DNA from: Marinobacter salexigens
GTDB lineage: Bacteria; Pseudomonadota; Gammaproteobacteria; Pseudomonadales; Oleiphilaceae
DNA length: 64,000 nucleotides
Assembly (NCBI RefSeq): GCF_002806945.1
Contig: NZ_NIHC01000001.1
Location: forward strand, 682,001 to 746,000
Direction of reading: 5' to 3'
The position numbers were made by a program, and so were the translations under genes. Shown here in pieces: positions 26,605 to 34,633 of the stretch (position 1 is the first letter of the stretch; every line of letters begins with the position of its first letter). Below the pieces are notes generated by a model that saw only the letters and a list, made by a program, of their open reading frames with translations, searched no databases and was not told the origin of the DNA.

Positions 26605-27210
26605 ATGAGCGACAGATTGTTTGGCGAGGATGTGCTGTTTTTTCAGCGTCTGCTCAAATCGGAAGGCTTTTATCAGGGTGCCCTGGATGGATTGTGGGGC
26701 CGAATGTCGGAGGCGGCCTCTACTGCCTTCGATTCCGAATACGAAAAGCTCAGGGGCGAACTTGGCACCTTTGACCGACGCACGGAACAGAACATTTCTT
26801 CGTTGTCTATCCGGGCTCAGCGGGAGGCTCGTCAGTTTATGACCCGGGCATTGAGCCGAGGTGTAAATGTAAAAATTATTTCCGGAACCCGCACGTACCA
26901 CGAGCAGAATCAGCTCTTTCGCCAAGGGCGTTACGGCAATCCTGGCCCGGTCGTGACGCGAGCGCGGGGAGGGCAGAGCAATCACAACTTTGGCATTGCC
27001 TGGGATATTGGCATTTTCAGAGAGGACGGCTCTTATTCAACGAAGGAGAGTGATTACGACGCGGTTGCTGAATACGCCGTTGGACCTCTGGTGTGGGGTG
27101 GCAATTGGCGCTCGTTCAAGGATTCGCCGCACTATCAGTTGGCAACGGCTTACACCCAGATTGCCTGGGTGCGAGCACGCTTTGAGCAGGGTGAGGCCTA
27201 TGTAGCTTGA
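26605..27210 (+). CDS. Peptidoglycan L,D-peptidase of the M15 family (CwlK-like)
   Basis: 201 residues from ATG 26605; GGGAGG lies six bases upstream. Residues 1-45 resemble a peptidoglycan-binding domain (DVLFFQRLLKSEGFYQGALDG). The catalytic region has SGTRTYHEQNQLF, SNHNFGIAWDIG (zinc His and Asp) and WGGNWRSFKDSPHYQL (third zinc ligand), as in phage-type endolysins and CwlK. No signal peptide is seen, so export may need a holin-like or other route, or the gene may derive from a phage. Confidence 0.85.
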   Translation: MSDRLFGEDVLFFQRLLKSEGFYQGALDGLWGRMSEAASTAFDSEYEKLRGELGTFDRRTEQNISSLSIRAQREARQFMTRALSRGVNVKIISGTRTYHEQNQLFRQGRYGNPGPVVTRARGGQSNHNFGIAWDIGIFREDGSYSTKESDYDAVAEYAVGPLVWGGNWRSFKDSPHYQLATAYTQIAWVRARFEQGEAYVA

Positions 27211-27342
27211 AGGCCAAGGGAGCTTGTTAACATGTCGGGAGTGAGGTTACTTGCCCTGACTTGGCTGTACTCAGGCGAAATCATATTCCCCGCCCTTTTC
27301 AAAAGCGTGATGTTTAAGAAATCCGAAATCCCGGGCCAGTAC

Positions 27343-28605
27343 TCAATTTCCTGACCAACCGGCGAAAATCGGAGCATATACGATCAATAACAGCACGCTG
27401 ATCAACCCTAGCAAGTAGGGAATGATTGCGCGGGTGATGCGCTCCAGAGGCAGTTGTGTGATTGAGGAAGCCACATAGAGGTTGATTGCCACCGGCGGGG
27501 TGACCATGCCGATCGCCAATCCCACAACGATGACGATGCCGAAATGAATCGGGTCAATTCCCAGCTGAAGTACCAGAGGCAGCAAAACGGGTGTCAGGAT
27601 GATCAAAGCGCTGGCGGTTTCGATGAACACGCCGGTCAGCAAAATTATTCCGACCACCAGCAGCATGATGATGTAGGGGTTGGTAGACATGGACAGCACG
27701 GCTTGAGCAATGGCACCAGGAACCTGCCAGCTTGAGAGTGTCCAGCTCAGCACCGCCGAGGTGGCGATTACCAACATGATCACTGAGGTTGTAATGGCTG
27801 AGCGAATAAGGATGCGATACACATCTCTCAGCTTGAGATCGCGATAGATGAACAGTGAGACCAGCAGTGCATAGTTGACTGCTATCACCGCTGCTTCGCT
27901 GGGTGTGAAGATGCCTGAGAATATGCCGCCCAGAATGATTACCGGCGTCATCAACCCCCAACTCGCGCTTTTCAGCGTACGGTATATGGTGCGCAGCGAG
28001 AGTGGTGTGCCTTTGGGGTACTGGCGCTTGTAGGCCTGGGTAATCGCAATCGCCATCAACCCCAGCCCCATGGCCAGCCCCGGCAAAAAGCCGTTCAGGA
28101 ACAGCTCGGTTACGGATTGCTGGGCAATCACTGCGTAGATAATCATGGGCACGGAAGGAGGGATCACCACCCCGAGGGTGCCGCTTGCGGCAATCAGGCT
28201 GGCGGCGGATGCCGGGTCATAACCTTTCTTGCGCAATTCCGGCACCAGGCTTGAACCTACTGCCGCGGTAGTTGCAGCACCGGAGCCTGAGATCGCGGCA
28301 AAGAACATCCCTGCCATCACCGATACCAACGACAAGCCTCCGCGCAGAAAGCCGAAGAGCGAGTCTGCGAAGTTGACCAGTCTCTCGCTCACCTTGCCCT
28401 GGGCCATCAGATCGCCGGCCAGAATGAACATGGGAATGGCCACCAAGGCAAACGAATTGATGCCCTGAAACATCTGCTGGGTGACGACCATCAACGGCAC
28501 CCCGGCCTGGCTCAGTGCGACCATGGTGCTGGCACCGATCGCCAGGGCAATAGGTACGCCGAGCAGCATGAACCCGAAAAACAGCCCGAACAGAAGCAGC
28601 GTCAT
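27343..28605 (-). CDS. dctM: TRAP transporter large permease (DctM)
   Basis: 420 residues with about 12 hydrophobic helices. The N-terminal GVPIALAIGASTM, SGSGAATTAAVGS, and PPSVPMIIYA are DctM family marks. It is the sodium-coupled transport unit of a tripartite ATP-independent periplasmic system. It overlaps the small permease by four bases. Confidence 0.94.
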   Translation of the reverse strand: MTLLLFGLFFGFMLLGVPIALAIGASTMVALSQAGVPLMVVTQQMFQGINSFALVAIPMFILAGDLMAQGKVSERLVNFADSLFGFLRGGLSLVSVMAGMFFAAISGSGAATTAAVGSSLVPELRKKGYDPASAASLIAASGTLGVVIPPSVPMIIYAVIAQQSVTELFLNGFLPGLAMGLGLMAIAITQAYKRQYPKGTPLSLRTIYRTLKSASWGLMTPVIILGGIFSGIFTPSEAAVIAVNYALLVSLFIYRDLKLRDVYRILIRSAITTSVIMLVIATSAVLSWTLSSWQVPGAIAQAVLSMSTNPYIIMLLVVGIILLTGVFIETASALIILTPVLLPLVLQLGIDPIHFGIVIVVGLAIGMVTPPVAINLYVASSITQLPLERITRAIIPYLLGLISVLLLIVYAPIFAGWSGN

Positions 28606-29120
28606 GGAGCAGAATCCTCAACGCGTTCGCCGTCCACTGCCAGCTCTACCAAATCCACCAGGGCATACCAGCACATTATGGCCGCGCTAAGCGGAATCAC
28701 GGCGTAAACGTAGGTCATGGAAAGACGCAAAGAGGCGGATTTCTGAAAGCTTTGAACTTGCATGTAGCGATAGCCAATCACCACGAGCGCCACCAGAAAG
28801 GCTAGCACCGCCAGCGTAGCGACAATGCGTGCGGCTTGTCGCAGACGCACGGGTAGTGCGTCTACGGCAAAGGTTACGGCGATGTGCCGGCCACGCTGAA
28901 ACGCCAGAGTGCTTGCCAAAAAGGTGATCCAAACCAGCAGAAAGCGGCTGACTTCTTCTGTCCAGCCGACCGCGCTGAAGAGTACCCGGGAGACAATCTG
29001 CAGAGTAATCACTCCAATCAGCGCCGCCATGGCAGCAAAGACCACGGGCTGGAGGATTGCATCCAGCCCGCGCTCAACTCGCTTCAGTGGCTTTAGCAGC
29101 AATTGATTTGCTGTTGTCAC
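28602..29120 (-). CDS. dctQ: TRAP transporter small permease (DctQ)
   Basis: 172 residues, GTG start directly after the DctP stop. Four membrane helices and the family pattern RVLFSAVGWTEEVSRFLLVWITFLAS are present. It is the membrane partner of DctM and sits between dctP and dctM, as usual for TRAP operons. Confidence 0.92.
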   Translation of the reverse strand: MTTANQLLLKPLKRVERGLDAILQPVVFAAMAALIGVITLQIVSRVLFSAVGWTEEVSRFLLVWITFLASTLAFQRGRHIAVTFAVDALPVRLRQAARIVATLAVLAFLVALVVIGYRYMQVQSFQKSASLRLSMTYVYAVIPLSAAIMCWYALVDLVELAVDGERVEDSAP

Positions 29121-30116
29121 TTACTTGAGCGCCTCCTGAATGCGTGGCAGGTAATCACCGAACTGCTTGCCGTACTTTTCATACACCGGTGCCACCGCCG
29201 CCTGAAAGGCTGAGATATCCGGGTTGTCGTTGACCTGCATGCCGGCTTCGCGCAACTCGGCCAGCTGCCTGGATGCCATTTCGGCGTTTACCTCGCGCTC
29301 ATGCTCGGCGGCTTCCTGGGCAGCTTGGGCCAGCACATCCTGAGCCGCTTCCGGAAGCTTGGTCCAGGCGGGCATGCCCATAACAAAGATTGCCGGGGCA
29401 TAGGTATGCCGCGATAGTGTCATATAGTTCTGGGTTTCGTTGAGCTTGAAGGAGTGAACCACGTTAACCGGATTTTCCTGGCCATCAATGGTGCCTTGCT
29501 GCATGGCCGTTAAGGCTTCCGTCCAAGCCATTGGAATAGCATTGGCGCCCAACGCACGGAAGGTGTCCACATACACCGGGTTTTCCATCACGCGAATGCG
29601 CAGACCGTCCATGTCTTCTGGCGTGTTGACCGGGCGCTCGCTGTTGGTCAGGTTGCGAAAGCCACGCTCGGCATAGGCCAGGCCTTTCAGGTTAACCCCA
29701 GAGAGTTTATCGAGCAGTTCCTGGCCGATGGGTCCATCGAGCACGTCGTAAGCTGCTTGCGGTGAAGGGAACAAAAACGGCAGCTCGAAAACCGCCATTT
29801 CTTCAACAAAGTTGGCTACCGGGCCGTTGGTGATTACGCCCATATCGACTGTGCCGATCTGCATACCTTCCAGCAGGGTGCGTTCGTCACCCAACGAAGC
29901 GTTAGGGTAAAGCTCTATGCTAACTGCGCCCTCTGTTCTTTCTGAAACCAGGTCCTGAAATTTTACAGCGGCAATATGGAAGCCATCCTGTTCGTTGACC
30001 ACGTGCGCAAGGCGCAGGGTGACAGGGTCCATGTCGCTAAAGTCAGAAGCAAAAGCTGTGCTGGCCAAAGCCAGCGAAATGCTGAGCGTCAGCGTATTCA
30101 AAGTGAGTTTTTTCAT
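29121..30116 (-). CDS. dctP: TRAP substrate-binding protein (DctP)
   Basis: 331 residues. A signal peptide (LTLSISLALASTAFA) is followed by the DctP fold: LRLAHVVNEQDGFHIAA, VSIELYPNASLGDERTLLEGMQIGTVDMG, and RVMENPVYVDTFRALGANAIPM with the substrate arginine. The ligand is unknown; C4-dicarboxylates or other organic acids are typical. AAGGAAA precedes the ATG; first gene of the dctPQM operon. Confidence 0.94.
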   Translation of the reverse strand: MKKLTLNTLTLSISLALASTAFASDFSDMDPVTLRLAHVVNEQDGFHIAAVKFQDLVSERTEGAVSIELYPNASLGDERTLLEGMQIGTVDMGVITNGPVANFVEEMAVFELPFLFPSPQAAYDVLDGPIGQELLDKLSGVNLKGLAYAERGFRNLTNSERPVNTPEDMDGLRIRVMENPVYVDTFRALGANAIPMAWTEALTAMQQGTIDGQENPVNVVHSFKLNETQNYMTLSRHTYAPAIFVMGMPAWTKLPEAAQDVLAQAAQEAAEHEREVNAEMASRQLAELREAGMQVNDNPDISAFQAAVAPVYEKYGKQFGDYLPRIQEALK

Positions 30117-30305
30117 TGTAATTTTCCTTGACGAAACAGGCGGTAACGCATCCGAAAAGTGTACCCCCGTTTAAAATGAGGAGTGAACTTCGAGCTTAGT
30201 TGATTTCAAACAGAAAATCGATTGAACAGAGGGTTGTCCTGGAACAGCTCGCCGGGCGAAAACTCAGGCAATTGTCCCGACTACCGGTGAGCAACTTGAG
30301 GGCCT

Positions 30306-30923
30306 CTAAGACAATATAACAAGATGGTTTGGCAGTTCATCTTTCTGGTGAGTGGCGGGCAATTCGGCTTCCAGGTGCTTCCCGCAATCTTCAATGCAGG
30401 AAATAAAGCCCTTCAGTGTTTCGCCCTGTTTCACGTGTTTGGTGAATGCCGCAATGATATCTTCCCAGGCGTCATTACCTATTTTGTCTGATATACCCCG
30501 GTCTACCAGAATCTCGACGTAGCGCTCGGCTTCAGAGACGAAAATCAGCATGCCCGTAGCGCCTGCGGTGTGGTGCAGGTTCTGTTCCAGAAACTGTCGC
30601 CGTGCCAGGTTTGAAGCACGCCAATAGCCTACGGACCGGGGAATCAGCCGCCTGTTGATGCCAGGTGTCCGGAACACCAGACTGAGCACAACGAACATTC
30701 CCCATTGGCTCAGGAGTAAGACGTCTGCCGATAGCCAGTCGGTAAAGTAATTGATGATGCCGGGCACCAAAAGCGTAATGACCCCGGCCCAGAGCAGAGG
30801 GATATAGGCGTAATTGTCGGCTTGGGCGGTTAACACCGTTACCAATTCTGCGTCGGTTTCCCGCTCAACCGCAGTGATAGCGGCCGCAACTTGTTCTTGT
30901 TCCTGCTTGCTTAGTAATGTCAT
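30306..30923 (-). CDS. TPM-domain membrane protein
   Basis: 205 residues. Two or so membrane helices (about residues 36-85) split a TPM domain: the N-terminal ITAVERETDAELVTVLT and the C-terminal ATGMLIFVSEAERYVEILVDRGIS are its usual parts. The last gene of the lemA-TPM-TPM set on the minus strand. Possibly works with the next TPM protein at the membrane; function unproven. Confidence 0.8.
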   Translation of the reverse strand: MTLLSKQEQEQVAAAITAVERETDAELVTVLTAQADNYAYIPLLWAGVITLLVPGIINYFTDWLSADVLLLSQWGMFVVLSLVFRTPGINRRLIPRSVGYWRASNLARRQFLEQNLHHTAGATGMLIFVSEAERYVEILVDRGISDKIGNDAWEDIIAAFTKHVKQGETLKGFISCIEDCGKHLEAELPATHQKDELPNHLVILS

Positions 30924-30977
30924 GGGGTATCACTGTTTAATGAGTTGATGGCTGTCTTTCCGGTGAATCCTTGTTCG

Positions 30978-31760
30978 CTACCAGCCGCCAGATGCTCCTC
31001 CGCCGCCGAAGCCTCCGCCCCCGCCGCCAAAGCCACCACCGAAGCCGCCGCCACGCCCTCCCATGCTGGAACCTAACAGTGCGCCACCTAGAAGCGCTGC
31101 ACCGGTGCGCCCGCCTCGGCCGCGGCCACCACCAATGAAGAAAATGATGGCCATAATGATAATGAAGAACAAGATTACCAACTTGGGGTTGGGCTTTTCC
31201 TGGGTGCCGCTGCCTGTCCTTTCCGGCACAGCCAGGGGTTTGCCACCCAGAACCTGCACCATGGCGGCAGCACCATTGGCAATGCCCTGTTCAAACTGGC
31301 CCTGCTTGAAATCGGGGGCAATTATCCGGTTGATAATGGTGGCCGAAGCTGCATCGGTAAGACGTCCCTCCAGACCATAGCCCACTTCTATCCGGATCCG
31401 GCGTTCCTGCTTGGCAACGATCAGCAGAGCGCCATTATCTTCACCTTGCTGGCCTATGCCCCAGTGGCGGCCTAGCTGATAGCCAAAGTCCTCTATGCCA
31501 TAACCCTGAAGATCCGGCACCGTGACCACCACAACCTGTTCTGTGGTGCTCTGTTCATGGGCCTCAAGCATTTGGGCTATTCGGCTTTCGGTGGCTGTGC
31601 TGAGCATATCTGCGTTATCCACCACCCGGCTGGTTAACTCCGGAAACTCCGGCGTAGATTGCGCCAGAGCCGCTGATGCCGGCAGTACCATCAGGGCAAG
31701 TATGAGCGCAACGGGGTGAATAAAGGCGTACCGCAAGGAGTGCCGTGAAGAAAATTGCAT
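30978..31760 (-). CDS. TPM-domain protein with glycine-rich C-terminus (YgcG-like)
   Basis: 260 residues. Signal peptide (ALILALMVLPASAALAQS), then a periplasmic TPM domain (VVDNADMLSTATESRIAQMLEAHE, QERRIRIEVGYGLEGRLTDAAS), one membrane helix (LVILFFIIIMAIIFFIGG), and a tail of GGFGGG repeats. It directly follows lemA (0-base gap) and is the YgcG type that usually partners LemA. Biochemical role not established. Confidence 0.87.
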   Translation of the reverse strand: MQFSSRHSLRYAFIHPVALILALMVLPASAALAQSTPEFPELTSRVVDNADMLSTATESRIAQMLEAHEQSTTEQVVVVTVPDLQGYGIEDFGYQLGRHWGIGQQGEDNGALLIVAKQERRIRIEVGYGLEGRLTDAASATIINRIIAPDFKQGQFEQGIANGAAAMVQVLGGKPLAVPERTGSGTQEKPNPKLVILFFIIIMAIIFFIGGGRGRGGRTGAALLGGALLGSSMGGRGGGFGGGFGGGGGGFGGGGASGGW

Positions 31761-32378
31761 TTAAAACGTCACCTTGGGTGCTTCGTCTGCGTTTTCAGCC
31801 GTGGCCTCGAAGTTCTCACGCAGCTCCATATCGCTATACAGAATGCTGTGCCAGATTTTACCGGGGAAGGTGCGAATCTCCGTGTTGTATCGCTCTACCG
31901 ATTGAATGAAATCACGCCGGGCCACAGCGATGCGGTTTTCCGTGCCTTCAAGCTGAGATTGCAGGGCAAGGAAGTTCTGGTTCGACTTCAAGTCCGGATA
32001 ACGTTCGGAAACCGCCATCAATCGGCTCAATGCGCTGCTGAGCTCACCCTGAGCCTGTTGAAACTGCTGGAGCTTCTGAGGATTGTTCAGAATGCTCTCA
32101 TCAACCTGAATGGAGGTTGCCTTGGAGCGCGCCTCAATAACTGCCGTGAGCGTTTCCTTTTCCTGAGCCGCAAAGCCTTTCACGGTTTCCACCAGGTTAG
32201 GCACCAAGTCTGCCCGGCGCTGATACTGGTTTTCAACCTGCGACCAGGCGGATTTAACCTTTTCGTCGTAGGTGGGAATGTTGTTGATGCCACAACCGGT
32301 CAGCAGAAATGCCAGCATGAGCAGCGCCGCCAGTTGCCGCATCGAGCGCAGAGTTGTGAAGGTTGGCAGTGTTTGCAT
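31761..32378 (-). CDS. lemA: LemA family lipoprotein
   Basis: 205 residues. The N-terminus has a lipobox (LAFLLTGC) and the LemA core NNIPTYDEKVKSAWSQVENQYQRRADLVPNLVETVKG is clear. A start at 32342 is possible but lacks a ribosome site. LemA proteins are membrane-associated helical bundles; together with two TPM genes downstream this is a common operon of unknown function. Confidence 0.9.
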   Translation of the reverse strand: MQTLPTFTTLRSMRQLAALLMLAFLLTGCGINNIPTYDEKVKSAWSQVENQYQRRADLVPNLVETVKGFAAQEKETLTAVIEARSKATSIQVDESILNNPQKLQQFQQAQGELSSALSRLMAVSERYPDLKSNQNFLALQSQLEGTENRIAVARRDFIQSVERYNTEIRTFPGKIWHSILYSDMELRENFEATAENADEAPKVTF

Positions 32379-32612
32379 AATGTCGTGATTCCCTGAAAGT
32401 TAACAAGGCTCTTGAACCAAGAGTTGTGATGCGGGAAAGGGTCTCATATTCAGGCAATTCAGGACAGCCTGGCAGGGTTCTATAGCAGCACCTATCTGAC
32501 AGCCTGTATCATCATTTTTACTGTGTTGGCGCTGGTGATTTTGTGTATTGCCTGTCGCTCATGTTCGTTCCTGGCCTGCCGGCACCATGTTTTCAAAAAG
32601 GTGTAGATGTAA

Positions 32613-33329
32613 ATGAGTGATTCCAAGCAAAAAATTGCGTTGTTCATAGATGCGGATAATGCGCCCGCCAGTAAGTTTGAAGATGTTCTCAGTGAAGTTG
32701 CCAAGTATGGGGTCGTAACCATAAGAAAGGCATACGGAAACTGGAAGAAAGCTTCCCTGAAGGCTTGGGAGGATCATCTGCATGAGTATGCCATTCAACC
32801 GATACAGCAATATGATCTCTCCAAAGGGAAAAACGCCTCTGATATCGCACTGGTGATTGACGCGATGGATGTGATGTATACGAAGGACATAGATGTAATG
32901 TGCTTCGTATCGTCTGACTGTGATTTCACGCCGATGGTCACTCGCGCCTTGGCTGAGGGCAAGGTGGTTTTAGGGTTCGGCGAGCGAAAAACACCGTCGC
33001 CATTTGTGAACGCTTGTTCCAAGTTTCTGTTTCTGGACGAAGAGCCCAATAATAATGAAACAGCCCAGACTAAAACCAAAAACATAAAGTCTGACACCAA
33101 ATTGATCAATTTACTGCGCCAAGCCATAGAGGCCACGGAAGAAGACAATGGATGGGCTGCTCTGGGGCCTGTTGGTGCGCATATATCCAACAAGACGTCA
33201 TTCGATACCAGAAATTACGGCTATAAGAACTTGAGCAGTCTGATCAAGGCAATCGATCTCTTTGAGCTGAAGCGTGGGCCAGGTAATTCCTATTTGGTAA
33301 AAGATGTCCGAAGGAAAAAGTCAACATAG
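32613..33329 (+). CDS. NYN-domain protein with C-terminal OST-HTH/LOTUS domain
   Basis: 238 residues. The N-terminal NYN (PIN-like) domain has IALFIDADNAP, KGKNASDIALVIDAMD and FVSSDCDFTPMVTRA with the acidic residues expected of a metal-dependent RNase. The C-terminal 70 residues (LRQAIEATEEDNGWAALGPVGAHI...NYGYKNLSSLIKAIDLFEL) fit an OST-HTH/LOTUS RNA-binding domain. Such proteins are likely RNases or RNA-binding regulators. Stand-alone gene. Confidence 0.85.
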   Translation: MSDSKQKIALFIDADNAPASKFEDVLSEVAKYGVVTIRKAYGNWKKASLKAWEDHLHEYAIQPIQQYDLSKGKNASDIALVIDAMDVMYTKDIDVMCFVSSDCDFTPMVTRALAEGKVVLGFGERKTPSPFVNACSKFLFLDEEPNNNETAQTKTKNIKSDTKLINLLRQAIEATEEDNGWAALGPVGAHISNKTSFDTRNYGYKNLSSLIKAIDLFELKRGPGNSYLVKDVRRKKST

Positions 33330-33459
33330 CAAAACTCTCTGGAACTTCGGTTTATAGAATGCTTGAGTGGTTTCAGCTAAAAAACCGGAGCGCAGGCAGT
33401 GCTGGAGTCGCCATCAGTGCTGGTTATAATGGCATTTTCAAACCATCGCAGAGAACCCT

Positions 33460-33939
33460 ATGCCAATCGAAAAGAATCAAGTCGTCTTGTTCCACTACAG
33501 CGTCAGTGATGAACAAGGCAATGTTGTCGAAAGCTCCCATGGCGGCAAGCCAAACGCATACCTGCATGGCCACGGCGGCGTTATCCGAGGTCTGGAAGAA
33601 GCTATGGAAGGTCGCGAGGCTGGCGAGACTTTTAGCGTTACCATCACTCCTGAAAAAGCTTACGGACCGCGCAAGGCCGATGCCGTTCAGCGCGTACCAA
33701 TCAAACATTTGGTTGGCGCAAAACGCTGGAAGCGGGGCATGGTCGCCCAGGTGCAAACCGAGCAGGGCCCTCGTCATGTGGTTGTTGTCAAGGTCGGCCT
33801 CAAGTTTGCCGATGTCGACACTAATCACCCGATGGCGGGTAAAACCCTCACATTTGATATCGAAATCATCGAGGTACGCGATGCCGATGCGGATGAAGTT
33901 GCTCATGGGCACGCTCATGGGCCGGGCGGGCATCATTGA
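33460..33939 (+). CDS. slyD: SlyD-like FKBP peptidyl-prolyl isomerase
   Basis: 159 residues. Starts as SlyD (VVLFHYSVSDEQGNVVESS), then HGHGGVIRGLEEAMEGREAGETF, with the inserted chaperone flap (residues 70-120) and a His-rich end (HGHAHGPGGHH) that can bind nickel. It is a cytosolic prolyl isomerase and chaperone linked to metallo-enzyme maturation. Confidence 0.93.
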   Translation: MPIEKNQVVLFHYSVSDEQGNVVESSHGGKPNAYLHGHGGVIRGLEEAMEGREAGETFSVTITPEKAYGPRKADAVQRVPIKHLVGAKRWKRGMVAQVQTEQGPRHVVVVKVGLKFADVDTNHPMAGKTLTFDIEIIEVRDADADEVAHGHAHGPGGHH

Positions 33940-33996
33940 GGGTTCGCCAAGGGGTGCCTCTAATGTTGCATGTGATTGGCTTTCAGGAGTGAAACC

Positions 33997-34527
33997 GTGC
34001 GCAGACTTTTCTTCGGACTGGATATTCCCGCTGAAATTAAATCGCGCCTGTTGAAGGTAAGGGCAGAGGTGGCCGGTGCCAGGTGGCAAAGTGATGAGCA
34101 ACTGCACCTTACGTTGCTGTTCCTTGGCAACCTGGAAGAAGAGCGTGTGCTGGCAGTTCGCGAGGCGGCCCGCTGTGTTCCTTTGATTGCTTTCGAACTG
34201 AATATTGCGGGGCTGGGGTGCTTTGGCGGGCCTCGTGCCCCCCGGAATCTTTGGGCAGGCGTCCAGTCGCAGGCGTCGATTGCCCTGCTCCACAGTTCAA
34301 TCAAGCGCCAAATGGATCAGCTCGGAATAGCTACGGAGGACCGGGTATTTCACCCCCACATAACTCTCTGCAGGTTCAAGCGTCCGACCGGTTCAGTTGA
34401 GAGCCTGCTGGAGGGCGGAAAGGAAATGGATTTCGGGTCGTTTCAAGTGAATCAGTTTGTGCTTTTTGAGAGCGAGAAGGACTCTGGTGGCTCGGTCTAT
34501 AATAGGATTGAGTGCTTCCCCCCATAG
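33997..34527 (+). CDS. thpR: RNA 2',3'-cyclic phosphodiesterase ThpR
   Basis: 176 residues from GTG 33997, with AGGAG seven bases before; a TTG at 33976 would give a longer product but without a site, and the family begins RRLFFGLDIP. Two HxT motifs (LHLTLLFLG and HPHITLCRF) mark the 2H phosphoesterase active site. It hydrolyses 2',3'-cyclic phosphate RNA ends. Confidence 0.93.
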   Translation: MRRLFFGLDIPAEIKSRLLKVRAEVAGARWQSDEQLHLTLLFLGNLEEERVLAVREAARCVPLIAFELNIAGLGCFGGPRAPRNLWAGVQSQASIALLHSSIKRQMDQLGIATEDRVFHPHITLCRFKRPTGSVESLLEGGKEMDFGSFQVNQFVLFESEKDSGGSVYNRIECFPP

Positions 34528-34633
34528 GCTTTTGGTGCGCTGTGCCATGTTGCGGGGGTGATATACGATTGTTTTTTGACACCTCAATATCACTAGGCTA
34601 GTTTCAAGGTTCTACAAAACAGGCAACAAGGTC

